Shown here piece after piece: positions 32,465 through 40,386 of a DNA stretch of 49,176 nt (position 1 is its first letter; each line of letters begins with the position of its first letter). Source of the stretch: DASXMX01 sp036794395 (GTDB taxonomy: Bacteria; Planctomycetota; Phycisphaerae; Tepidisphaerales; Tepidisphaeraceae); contig DAIRGS010000010.1 in assembly GCA_036794395.1 (NCBI GenBank), positions 1 through 49,176 on the forward strand, given 5' to 3'. Below the pieces are notes generated by a model, which was given only the letters and a program-made list of their open reading frames with translations, had not been told where the DNA came from and made no database searches. The position numbers and the translations under genes are program-made.

Positions 32465-34537
32465 TTATATCGGCTCATGCGCCAGGGGAATCAACACTCG
32501 AAGCCACTGATGGGTTTGAGCCGGCCGTTGTGACGCGTCATCAAGCTCCGCAACCGGAGCCGGATTCACTGATTGGGCATAAATGCACGCCACGGGCATA
32601 TTAGCCTCAAAAAGGCCATCAATTCGCAAAGATCTTCGCGCCGCCAGATCGGGAATCACGGCCCATAAATCTTTCTCGCTCACCGGGGATGGATCGGCTC
32701 GCTTGCCGAAAGAACCAAAATCTTGGTACCGGCCTTCAAATCGCCCGGGCAAAAATGGCTCGCCCGAAGCCGGTTGATCAAGCTTAATAATTTGCCCTGG
32801 TCCCAGGGTGCCAGCCGGATCAAGCGGTATGGAAACGACCCCTAAGCGGGTGCGAAGGCGCAGATCCTTAAGAGCGACGATCGTCAGGTTTTGAATGGTT
32901 CCGGAAATCCGGGCGGTTCCCGCTTCACCGGTCAGCTTAAGGTCTGCGTGTATGACGGGTGAAGCAGAGTGGATCGCTTGTCGGCGGAGAAACCGTGGAA
33001 GGCCGGAGTCAGTGCGTATGGGACTTGGAATACAGAAAACATCGGATTGATGGAATGACAAATCTGATTGTGTTGCGGAAAACCCTTGAGCATCGATAAC
33101 GCCTGGAAAAGCCGGCTCCCACCAGCCGGCCATTGAATCGTCGGCAGCGCCCTTGAGTTGCACTTTCTGGGATTTTGTCGACTCGACCACCACCAGGTCG
33201 GAAGTGGCCACGATGGCGTCATCAACTTGATCGATCAGCCGCAACGCCCGCAACGAGACGGCCTTCCCCGGTGCCAATCGTGACGTCCCAAATAGGACCG
33301 CCAATACGATCGTCGCAATCCACCCGACGGAGGTGGTCCAGGTCCACGGTGATTGGCCAGCCAGTTTCAAAACGAACGCGTCGAGCGGTCCAATCACCGC
33401 AAAAATCCCAAGCATCAGCAGCACTACACCCGGCCAACGTCTCGGCGGGGCACTGGGTGAAGGCGCGAGGAAGTCGAACGCCGTGGCGGTCGCGGCGCCT
33501 TCCCGGAATTGATCAGGGCTCTCGCTCATAAAGCCGTTATATGGAGCGGCAAATCGTGGCGTGTCGGTGACGGGCTTCGCGGGCGAAACCAGACGGCTCA
33601 TGATCGGCCGCCACATCGCCACAACGGCCGGGCGATCGGCCGGCTCGTCAACCTGAAGAACGGAAATGTCGAACGGGAGCACCACCACCTGCCCCAACCC
33701 CAGCCGCCGTGAATATCCAACGATCGAAGGCCTCGCCAAAACCTGTACCGGCTCGGCGTCTTTGATTGGCTCAAGCGTGCGAATAGCGATGTGTGCAAAA
33801 CGCTGAGAGAGGTGCAAATCCGAGAGGGATTGGTTGGAGAACTCGAGGAGATGGACCTCGCCAATAGCGCATGGCTGCGCTGCCGCAAGTGGAGAGGCGG
33901 AAATTGGTGTGTCGTCTCCTGGAGTGATCAGCAGGCTCCCGCCGGATCGAACCCAATCGAGGATCGCGCGTTGCTGATCGAGGTCGATTTCGGCAAGACG
34001 CGAGCGGTTGAGCAGCAGGATCTCAAGGCAGTCGTAGCCTAGTGGCGAGCGCGGAAGTTGATGGGCCGGGAGGTAGGCGAAATCGGCGTTGAGATCGTTA
34101 TTGAGTTGCTCCAATGCGGCAGCCGTGCCCGACATTCCCACGAAGATGGCATGCGGACCCACCGCGGCGACATCCGGACTGGAGCGCGGGACGTTGGGCG
34201 GAAATTGAGCCAGAAATTTTCCCGTAGCGCTATCCCGCAAGACGGCAATCATCTGCTGCCATGCACTTGAGCGCGACGGCGAAAGCAACTCGAATGTAGC
34301 GGGGGTGGGGCCGATGGCGAGATGTTCTTCCAGAACGGATTCGAAGCCGCCGGGCTGCGGGGAAATAAGTTGAAGCGTAACGTTTCTGGGGACAGGATCT
34401 GAGGCTCGCACAAGGATCGGATTCCAACGTCCTGCGCGGTCCTTGCCGCCCCATCCGCGTGTAATCTTCAGCGAAGTTTGGGCATGAACGACGCTTGCGA
34501 AAATGAGCACCGGGATGAATAAACGTAGCAATCGCAT
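32465..34537 (-). CDS. Exported two-TM protein with GATase1-like region, unknown function
   Basis: The frame opens at 35017, antisense to astB, but the signal peptide MRLLRLFIPVLIFASVVHAQ fixes the start at 34537, giving 690 residues. After an N-terminal beta domain (SLKITRGWGGKDRAGRWNPI) comes an alpha/beta part with HAIFVGMSG and a RAILDWVRSGGSLLITPG segment. Such GATase1-like segments are seen in membrane proteins of the BatA/aerotolerance-like and gliding-type groups. Around residues 475-530 two membrane helices (VVLLMLGIFAVIGPLDAFVL and WIATIVLAVLFG) precede a C-terminal beta-rich part. Architecture suggests a periplasmic sensor or scaffold; the function is unknown. Confidence 0.7.
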   Translation of the reverse strand: MRLLRLFIPVLIFASVVHAQTSLKITRGWGGKDRAGRWNPILVRASDPVPRNVTLQLISPQPGGFESVLEEHLAIGPTPATFELLSPSRSSAWQQMIAVLRDSATGKFLAQFPPNVPRSSPDVAAVGPHAIFVGMSGTAAALEQLNNDLNADFAYLPAHQLPRSPLGYDCLEILLLNRSRLAEIDLDQQRAILDWVRSGGSLLITPGDDTPISASPLAAAQPCAIGEVHLLEFSNQSLSDLHLSQRFAHIAIRTLEPIKDAEPVQVLARPSIVGYSRRLGLGQVVVLPFDISVLQVDEPADRPAVVAMWRPIMSRLVSPAKPVTDTPRFAAPYNGFMSESPDQFREGAATATAFDFLAPSPSAPPRRWPGVVLLMLGIFAVIGPLDAFVLKLAGQSPWTWTTSVGWIATIVLAVLFGTSRLAPGKAVSLRALRLIDQVDDAIVATSDLVVVESTKSQKVQLKGAADDSMAGWWEPAFPGVIDAQGFSATQSDLSFHQSDVFCIPSPIRTDSGLPRFLRRQAIHSASPVIHADLKLTGEAGTARISGTIQNLTIVALKDLRLRTRLGVVSIPLDPAGTLGPGQIIKLDQPASGEPFLPGRFEGRYQDFGSFGKRADPSPVSEKDLWAVIPDLAARRSLRIDGLFEANMPVACIYAQSVNPAPVAELDDASQRPAQTHQWLRVLIPLAHEPI

Positions 34538-34662
34538 GCGAGTCTGAAGTTTAGCAGAAGACGAACAGTAGAAGGAGAAAAGACTTTTTGGCACACCCGA
34601 AGCGGCAAATGATGACGATGTCGTCCTTGCCTGACGAGCCGGATTGATGTGAAGTTGAGAGG

Positions 34663-36006
34663 ATGGAAAGGCCCTTGGCGCTGGAACTGAATTTGGATGG
34701 GCTGGTCGGTCCGACGCACAACTATGCCGGGCTGTCTTTCGGTAACTTGGCGTCGGCAAAGCACAGCCGCAGCATCTCGCATCCACGGCAGGCGGCGCTG
34801 GAAGGCTTAAAGAAAATGAAGTTTTTGGCGGACCTGGGCGTTCCCCAGGCCGTGTTACCTCCAAATGCTCGGCCGGATCTGGGCGCGCTTCGGCGGTTGG
34901 GCTTTGAAGGTTCGGAAGAAGCCGTGATCGCCCAGGCGTTCCGAGAGTCTCCCAGGCTGCTTGCGGGGGTGTATAGCGCGTCAAGTATGTGGGCGGCCAA
35001 TGCGGCCACCGTTTCACCAGGGGCGGATACCGCGGACGGACAGGTACATTTCACGCCTGCCAATTTGGTCAGTCAGTTTCATCGATCGCTTGAGCCGGCA
35101 ACGACGGGCCGTTTGCTGCGTGCGATTTTCCCTCCGGGCGGGGACTTCGTGCATCATGATCCGTTGCCTGCCGCACCGTTTGTCGGAGACGAAGGGGCGG
35201 CTAATCACATGCGTCTAGCGCCGGTGCATGGCGGCAAGGCGATTGAAGTCTTTGTTTATGGGGGAAGTGGAAACGGCGAAGCCACATCAGCGAACTTTCC
35301 CGCGCGTCAGACGCTGGAGGCGAGCCAGGCGATTGCGCGGCTGCATGGACTCGGTGCGGCGCGTACTCTCTTCGTGAGACAGTCTCCTGAAGCGATCGAT
35401 GCGGGGGCGTTTCATAATGACGTTGTCGCCGTCGCCAACGAGAGCGTGATGTTGTATCACGCCCGCGCCTATGCGGATGGCCCAAGCGTCGCGCAACAAA
35501 TCCGTGAAGCGTGTGATGGGGATTTTCACTTGATCGAGGTTGCAGAAGATCGCGTGCCTCTGACGACGGCGGTTGAGTCATATCTTTTCAACAGCCAACT
35601 CGTGACCTTGGCCGACGGGGGCATGGCCTTGATCGCACCGATTGAATGCCAGGAGCGGGAGAACGTACGGGCGTATATTGAGGAGCTACTCGCCGCGGAC
35701 AACCCGATTCGCCAGGCGCACTTTCTGGAAGTTCGCCAGTCGATGAAAAATGGTGGCGGCCCCGCGTGTCTGCGGCTGCGGGTCGTGCTGAATCCGGCGC
35801 AATTACAGGGAGTGCATCCCGGTGTTATGTTGACCGATGAACTGTACGCAAAGCTCATCAACTGGGTTGAGCGAAGATACCGCGAGAAAATTGAGCCGGC
35901 GGATTTGGCCGACCCCAAACTGATGATCGAATCGTACGGGGCACTGGATGAACTGACGCAGATTCTTGGATTGGGACCAGTCTATGATTTTCAGATGGGC
36001 CGATAA
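34663..36006 (+). CDS. astB: N-succinylarginine dihydrolase
   Basis: The 447-residue protein matches AstB throughout: LNLDGLVGPTHNYAGLSFGN at the start, then ALEGLKKMKFLADLGVPQAV, YSASSMWAANAATVSP and ANLVSQFHRSLEPATT. Later come GDEGAANHMRLAP, AFHNDVVAVANESVM and MKNGGGPACLRLRVVL. AstB hydrolyses N2-succinylarginine to succinylornithine, CO2 and ammonia in the arginine succinyltransferase (AST) pathway. The catalytic Cys, Glu and His residues of this GME-fold family are in conserved contexts. The other AST genes (astA, astC, astD, astE) are absent from the window: neighbours are an exported protein on the other strand and aroDE, convergent. Confidence 0.95.
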   Translation: MERPLALELNLDGLVGPTHNYAGLSFGNLASAKHSRSISHPRQAALEGLKKMKFLADLGVPQAVLPPNARPDLGALRRLGFEGSEEAVIAQAFRESPRLLAGVYSASSMWAANAATVSPGADTADGQVHFTPANLVSQFHRSLEPATTGRLLRAIFPPGGDFVHHDPLPAAPFVGDEGAANHMRLAPVHGGKAIEVFVYGGSGNGEATSANFPARQTLEASQAIARLHGLGAARTLFVRQSPEAIDAGAFHNDVVAVANESVMLYHARAYADGPSVAQQIREACDGDFHLIEVAEDRVPLTTAVESYLFNSQLVTLADGGMALIAPIECQERENVRAYIEELLAADNPIRQAHFLEVRQSMKNGGGPACLRLRVVLNPAQLQGVHPGVMLTDELYAKLINWVERRYREKIEPADLADPKLMIESYGALDELTQILGLGPVYDFQMGR

Positions 36007-36037
36007 AAAGTGGCTATACCTTCGGCAACGTCGCCCC

Positions 36038-37609
36038 TCATTCGTTGCCAGATAGACGTCGCTCGACAACACCACGCATGGTCTCGATAGGTGCGGGAAT
36101 ATTCGTCCATAACTCAAACTGCGCCACCGCCTGCCGGACAAACATCTCAACGCCGGAAATAGTAGGCGCACCGGCCGCACTGGCCTCGCGCAGTAATCGG
36201 GTTTGCATCGGGTTGTAGACGGCATCAAAGACAAGCGTGTCGGCAGTCAGTTTCGGCGGCCAATCGCTAAGCGGCGAAGCATCCACATTAGGGTGCATAC
36301 CAACTGAAGTTGTATTGATATAAATCTGGCAGCAACTGTCGCACAGCTTTTCCAGCGGTGCAACAACGACCTTGCCCGGCGAGCCATTGAACTCCGCGGC
36401 CAGGGCGTCGGCCCGATCTCTCGTGCGGTTATAGACGACAACCGTCGCACCGTAATGAGCCAAACCCGCGACTGCGGATCGCGCTGTGCCGCCGGCTCCA
36501 AGTACGGCAACGCGATAATCGCGAAGGCTTTCCCGATCGATGCCCAACTTTGAAGTGATGCTGTCCAGTATAGCGCTATAATCGGTGTTGGTGCCTTGCA
36601 ATGTCACATCACCCTCGCGACGGGTGATCGCGATCGTGTTTACTGCGCCAATGCGAATCGCCAGCGGATCGATCTCAGCGTTTTTTTCCTGGAGATATCG
36701 CAGGGCGTTTTCTTTGTGTGGGATGGTGATCGATAAGCCCGCCAGATCCAGCGCCTCAAAACCCAGGAACGATTCCATAAACGCTTTAAAACTTTCGTAG
36801 CCTTCGTTGACCAGCAGCGGGAGATAAATGCCGTCGAAATTGGTTTTGTCAAAGGCGGCGTTATGAATGGCGGGCGACATCGAATGGCCAACGGGGGAAC
36901 CTACGACGCCGCATACTTTCGTCCTGGGACCGATCGCATCCCAGCGGTACAGGCGTTTCATTTCATCGAGAGAGAGCTGACCTCGCGCGGTCCCTTCGGA
37001 TGAGCGAATGCCGCAAAACGTAAGAAACGCCCCGAACTTCTTTGCCAAAACCCGGCTGATTAATCCTGCTTCGCCCATGCACAGGGCAATCGTTGGTTTC
37101 GACGGACGGCTCAGCAGCTCAAACGCCTCAATATTGTCCCGAAGCGTACGTGCCGTCCAAACCAGTTTATTGACGTCGTTGACCGAATGCTCCATCTCAG
37201 AAAAGAGATTGGTGAGCCGGGGAGGCCGCCCCGAAAAATCGTGTGAGCTCAGAATCAACCCGGCCCGATTCTGTCGCGGCACGGACGATTGCGCGTCGGC
37301 CAGCAGCGGGTCCTTCTGAAAAGCCGCGAGCTCCACATCCACATACGCGGTGCCGCAACTGCTGGCGAAATCCAAAAGACTGAGCCGCTCGGCATCGGGC
37401 AGCTCGCTCAGCCCGCCTTCCCAAGTGGGCCGGCAGGTGACGATGGCGGGGAGGCTAAGCCCTTGAAGCAGCGCCCGCAGCTGATCGCGATCCGTGAACT
37501 GATCGATCCGCAGCTCCACCATATCCGCGCCGGCCTCCGCCGCGCCGATCGCGTCACGTTGCGCCTGCTGGAGATCTCGGACGAAGATGGCCGTGCAGAG
37601 AAGAGTCAT
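36038..37609 (-). CDS. aroDE: Bifunctional 3-dehydroquinate dehydratase/shikimate dehydrogenase
   Basis: Two shikimate-pathway enzymes are fused in one 523-residue chain. Residues 1-220 are type I dehydroquinase: ELRIDQF, the catalytic His in ILSSHDFSG, and the Schiff-base Lys in DVNKLVWTART. Residues 230-523 are shikimate dehydrogenase: GVVGSPVGHSMSPAIHNAAF, catalytic Lys in ITIPHKENAL, Asp in GTNTDYSAIL, the NADP loop GAGGTARSAV and YNRTRDRA, and GVEMFVRQAVAQFELW at the end. The start at 37609 (ATG) is chosen over a TTG at 37624. The fusion order is that known from plants, chlamydiae and planctomycetes. It should carry out steps three and four of chorismate synthesis. Confidence 0.95.
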   Translation of the reverse strand: MTLLCTAIFVRDLQQAQRDAIGAAEAGADMVELRIDQFTDRDQLRALLQGLSLPAIVTCRPTWEGGLSELPDAERLSLLDFASSCGTAYVDVELAAFQKDPLLADAQSSVPRQNRAGLILSSHDFSGRPPRLTNLFSEMEHSVNDVNKLVWTARTLRDNIEAFELLSRPSKPTIALCMGEAGLISRVLAKKFGAFLTFCGIRSSEGTARGQLSLDEMKRLYRWDAIGPRTKVCGVVGSPVGHSMSPAIHNAAFDKTNFDGIYLPLLVNEGYESFKAFMESFLGFEALDLAGLSITIPHKENALRYLQEKNAEIDPLAIRIGAVNTIAITRREGDVTLQGTNTDYSAILDSITSKLGIDRESLRDYRVAVLGAGGTARSAVAGLAHYGATVVVYNRTRDRADALAAEFNGSPGKVVVAPLEKLCDSCCQIYINTTSVGMHPNVDASPLSDWPPKLTADTLVFDAVYNPMQTRLLREASAAGAPTISGVEMFVRQAVAQFELWTNIPAPIETMRGVVERRLSGNE

Positions 37610-37686
37610 GTTTAGATTGCACAAGCGAGAGTTTTACTGAATCGCGATCATCATAGGGTGGCCGGCATGAAATTGGCCACGCCCGC

Positions 37687-39951
37687 CTACTCCGTCGCCT
37701 GAGCCGCTGTGGCAATGGCCTGCGCCGTGGCCTCCGAGGAACGCTCCGCGAGGTCCACCTTGGCAAACCGGCGAACGATCAGCAACGAAGTCGGGCAGTT
37801 GGCGGCGATTCGCTCCGAGCGCCAACCGAACAGGTGAGATTCAAGACCCCATTCTTCCGCGACTCCGATCACGACCAGATCGTAATCGCGTGATTGTTCA
37901 ATTACGGTGCTGGCCGGATCATGCGATTCGACGACCCGCATCTGTACGGGCAATGGCTGGCTCGGATCGTTGAAAACACGATCGACCGCAGACTTGGCGT
38001 TAAGCGCCGGACCCGCGCGTCTGGGTGTGGTGACATGCAGAACCGTGACCTCCGCCTTCGCTCCCCGCGCAAACCGCCCGGCAATATCCATCGCAAGCCG
38101 ATCATGCGAGCTACCCAGGTAGGGGACGAGAACTCGGCGGGGGGCCATGAACCCGCGATCCACAAAAACCGCAACGTCAGCCGGCGTTGCAGTCATCACC
38201 CGGTGCACTGTCCCGCCCAGAACGGTGCGGCTGAATACGGGCTTGTGAAATCCAATGAGTACAAGGTCCGCCTGGCGGTCGCGGGCGGTGCGGGCGATGT
38301 CGCCGGCGACGTCACGCGAATAAAACGAGATCGGGACGACCGGAACGTGGTTTTCCTTCGCGCGATTCACCAGAATCTGAAGCGCCTCGTCGCTTAGGTC
38401 CTGCTGGGCTTCGCGCAGCCCGCTGCGGAATTCAGAGCGATCGACAGGCCGGCGAAGGTGCAGCGCGAGAATCCGCCGGGGCTCACTGGCCATGCTGATC
38501 AGATTGGCAATCTGTAGCAGCGGCCCACTGCTGCGCGGGGCGGCCACGGGGATTAGAACGGTGTAGGGCTTCGCGCGAGCAGCCTTTTCCAGCCCCTCGC
38601 CGGTGTCGCGAGGGCCTGCCTCAATCTCTGCTTCCAACAACCTTCGCGGATATACCCAATGAAGCAGGGGGGTGGTCATGAACGTGGTAACCAATGCCAT
38701 GACGACCATCATGGCGAAGACTTTGTCGTTGATCACGCCAAACTGAAGGCCAACCGAAAGGATGACCAGTTCGACCAGGCCGCGCGTATTCATCAATACG
38801 CCCAGGGCCGATGCCTCCCGCCAAGTCGCGCCAAAGGCTTTGGCAACCGCCGTCGCACCCCCAAATTTGCCGATGCAGGCGGTGGTGAGAATAAGACCGG
38901 CGTAGAGCCACAATGTGTGATCGTTGAGCAGGTCGAGGCGCGTCTTTAACCCGGTATATGCGAAGAAAATCGGGAGGAGAAATACGACAGTAAAGTCTTC
39001 AAGTTTTTCGGTGACGTGACGTACAAACTGTGTGCCTTTGGGCATGACCACGCCCAGGAGGAATGCTCCGAACATTGCGTGAATTCCGATGCGTTCGGTC
39101 GACCAGGCGCTTGCGAGGATCAGCAGAAACAGTGCGGCAATGACGTTCTGCGAGAGCCGGCCTTCGCGATCAAAAATGGCGCGAAGCCGGCGGAGGAATG
39201 GCCGCACCAGCAGGAACATCACCCCCGCAAATCCGGCTGAGAGCATGACGGTTCGCATCGCCTCTGACTTGCCCTGCCCATTGCTCTGGGCGGCAGTGTG
39301 CGCGATCGCCACAACGAACGCGAGAATAATCCACGCCGCCACATCGTTAATCGCGGCCGCGGCAATCGCCGCTGCGCCCAGCTTGGTTTTTTGAAGGTTT
39401 CGCTCGGTTAGAATGCGGGCCAAAACGGGAAACGCGGTCACGCTCATTGCCGCACCAATGAACAGTGCGGCTGGGATGCGGGGGGCATCTCCGAGTTGGC
39501 CCCGCACGCTCAGGAAGATCCCCACTCCAAATCCGAGTCCAAATGGGACCGCAATGCTGACCAGGGCGGTTAATAGCGTCGCTCGCCCGCGATGTTTGAC
39601 CAGTTCAAAATCGAATTCCAATCCCACGAGGAAAAGAAAGAAGATGATCCCAAGCTGGCTGAGAATGTTCAGCAGGTCGAGACTCGCGCCGGGCGGAAAG
39701 AGCATGTGCTGGGTGCTCGGATACAGCGCGCCCATAACGCTGGGTCCGAGCATGATGCCCGCAACCATCTCTCCCACAACCTGCGGCTGCCGCATGCGGG
39801 CAAAGACCATTCCCATGAACCGGCTAAGGCCTAGTATCAGCGCAACCTGCACGAGCAGTAAAAGGATTTCATTGTCCACCCCGTGGCGAACCAAAGAAGT
39901 CACTTGCCGATCGATTACAAGGCCAAGCGGGAAAGAGAATGCTGATGCCAA
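37687..39951 (-). CDS. CPA2 cation/proton antiporter with tandem universal-stress domains
   Basis: The 754-residue protein has about 12 membrane helices over the first 410 residues, with MRQPQVVGEMVAGIMLGPSV, FLVGLEFDF and the AAAINDVAAWIIL motif with the conserved Asp of CPA2/KefB-type sodium or potassium/proton exchangers. The C-terminal 330 residues form two universal-stress-protein repeats: PYTVLIPVAAPRSSGPLLQI with DLVLIGFHKPVF, then RRVLVPYLGSSHDRLAMDIA with DLVVIGVAEEWG. USP domains bind ATP or nucleotides and may gate transport. The role is ion and pH homeostasis in the cytoplasmic membrane; the ion cannot be assigned. Confidence 0.92.
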   Translation of the reverse strand: MASAFSFPLGLVIDRQVTSLVRHGVDNEILLLLVQVALILGLSRFMGMVFARMRQPQVVGEMVAGIMLGPSVMGALYPSTQHMLFPPGASLDLLNILSQLGIIFFLFLVGLEFDFELVKHRGRATLLTALVSIAVPFGLGFGVGIFLSVRGQLGDAPRIPAALFIGAAMSVTAFPVLARILTERNLQKTKLGAAAIAAAAINDVAAWIILAFVVAIAHTAAQSNGQGKSEAMRTVMLSAGFAGVMFLLVRPFLRRLRAIFDREGRLSQNVIAALFLLILASAWSTERIGIHAMFGAFLLGVVMPKGTQFVRHVTEKLEDFTVVFLLPIFFAYTGLKTRLDLLNDHTLWLYAGLILTTACIGKFGGATAVAKAFGATWREASALGVLMNTRGLVELVILSVGLQFGVINDKVFAMMVVMALVTTFMTTPLLHWVYPRRLLEAEIEAGPRDTGEGLEKAARAKPYTVLIPVAAPRSSGPLLQIANLISMASEPRRILALHLRRPVDRSEFRSGLREAQQDLSDEALQILVNRAKENHVPVVPISFYSRDVAGDIARTARDRQADLVLIGFHKPVFSRTVLGGTVHRVMTATPADVAVFVDRGFMAPRRVLVPYLGSSHDRLAMDIAGRFARGAKAEVTVLHVTTPRRAGPALNAKSAVDRVFNDPSQPLPVQMRVVESHDPASTVIEQSRDYDLVVIGVAEEWGLESHLFGWRSERIAANCPTSLLIVRRFAKVDLAERSSEATAQAIATAAQATE

Positions 39952-40127
39952 ATTAGAAATGCCTATGTCTCCAAAGCGGCTGCGCGGGGGAGGGTAGCAG
40001 AGCGGCGCATTGGGGTGAACGTCGGATTGCGTTTACGTTCGAAAATTCGCCGTTCCAAATCAACCCTGCACATCCGAAAAGATCGGCCCCGCATGCGAGC
40101 ATGACCGCCTCCCAGGCGCGCAGGCGA

Positions 40128-40167
40128 AGAATCTGCTATACGGGGAAATCTCCCTATGGCAGATTCT
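40128..40167. repeat. Hairpin downstream of rpmH
   Basis: A perfect 9-bp inverted repeat (AGAATCTGC at 40128-40136 and GCAGATTCT at 40159-40167) lies in the 279-bp gap between rpmH and the antiporter gene. No T-run follows on the minus strand, so it is at best a weak terminator. The rest of that gap holds no recognisable gene; in particular rnpA is not present. Confidence 0.45.
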
Positions 40168-40230
40168 AACGATCGCTCGGCTATTCAGGTTTGGGTTCGA
40201 CTTGGACCCTGATAGATGAAGTCCCGGCAA

Positions 40231-40365
40231 TCACACGACCTGCACCGCACGGCCGGCGCGGCGCTTGCGGTTGATCATCTGCCGGCCTTTTTTCGTCTTC
40301 ATGCGACCGCGAAACCCGACGCTGCGGGCGCGCTTCACTTTGCTGATCTTATGGGGGTAATGCAT
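40231..40365 (-). CDS. rpmH: 50S ribosomal protein L34
   Basis: This short gene encodes 44 residues, MHYPHKISKVKRARSVGFRG followed by RMKTKKGRQMINRKRRAGRA and VQVV. The GFRGRM-TKKGR-x-x-x-x-RRRAGR core is the L34 signature, and the N-terminus is of the planctomycete type as I recall it. The ATG is preceded by AGGAATC. L34 is normally next to rnpA and dnaA. Here it sits between a propeller-protein gene (21 bp upstream) and an antiporter, so it is detached from the classical origin-proximal cluster within this window. Confidence 0.92.
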   Translation of the reverse strand: MHYPHKISKVKRARSVGFRGRMKTKKGRQMINRKRRAGRAVQVV

Positions 40366-40386
40366 TGCTTGATTCCTGCGAGCTTC

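Noticed and set aside
34538..35017. N-terminal extension of the two-TM exported protein
   Set aside because: It runs antisense into astB and is Pro/Ser-rich without features. The signal peptide at 34537 defines the start.
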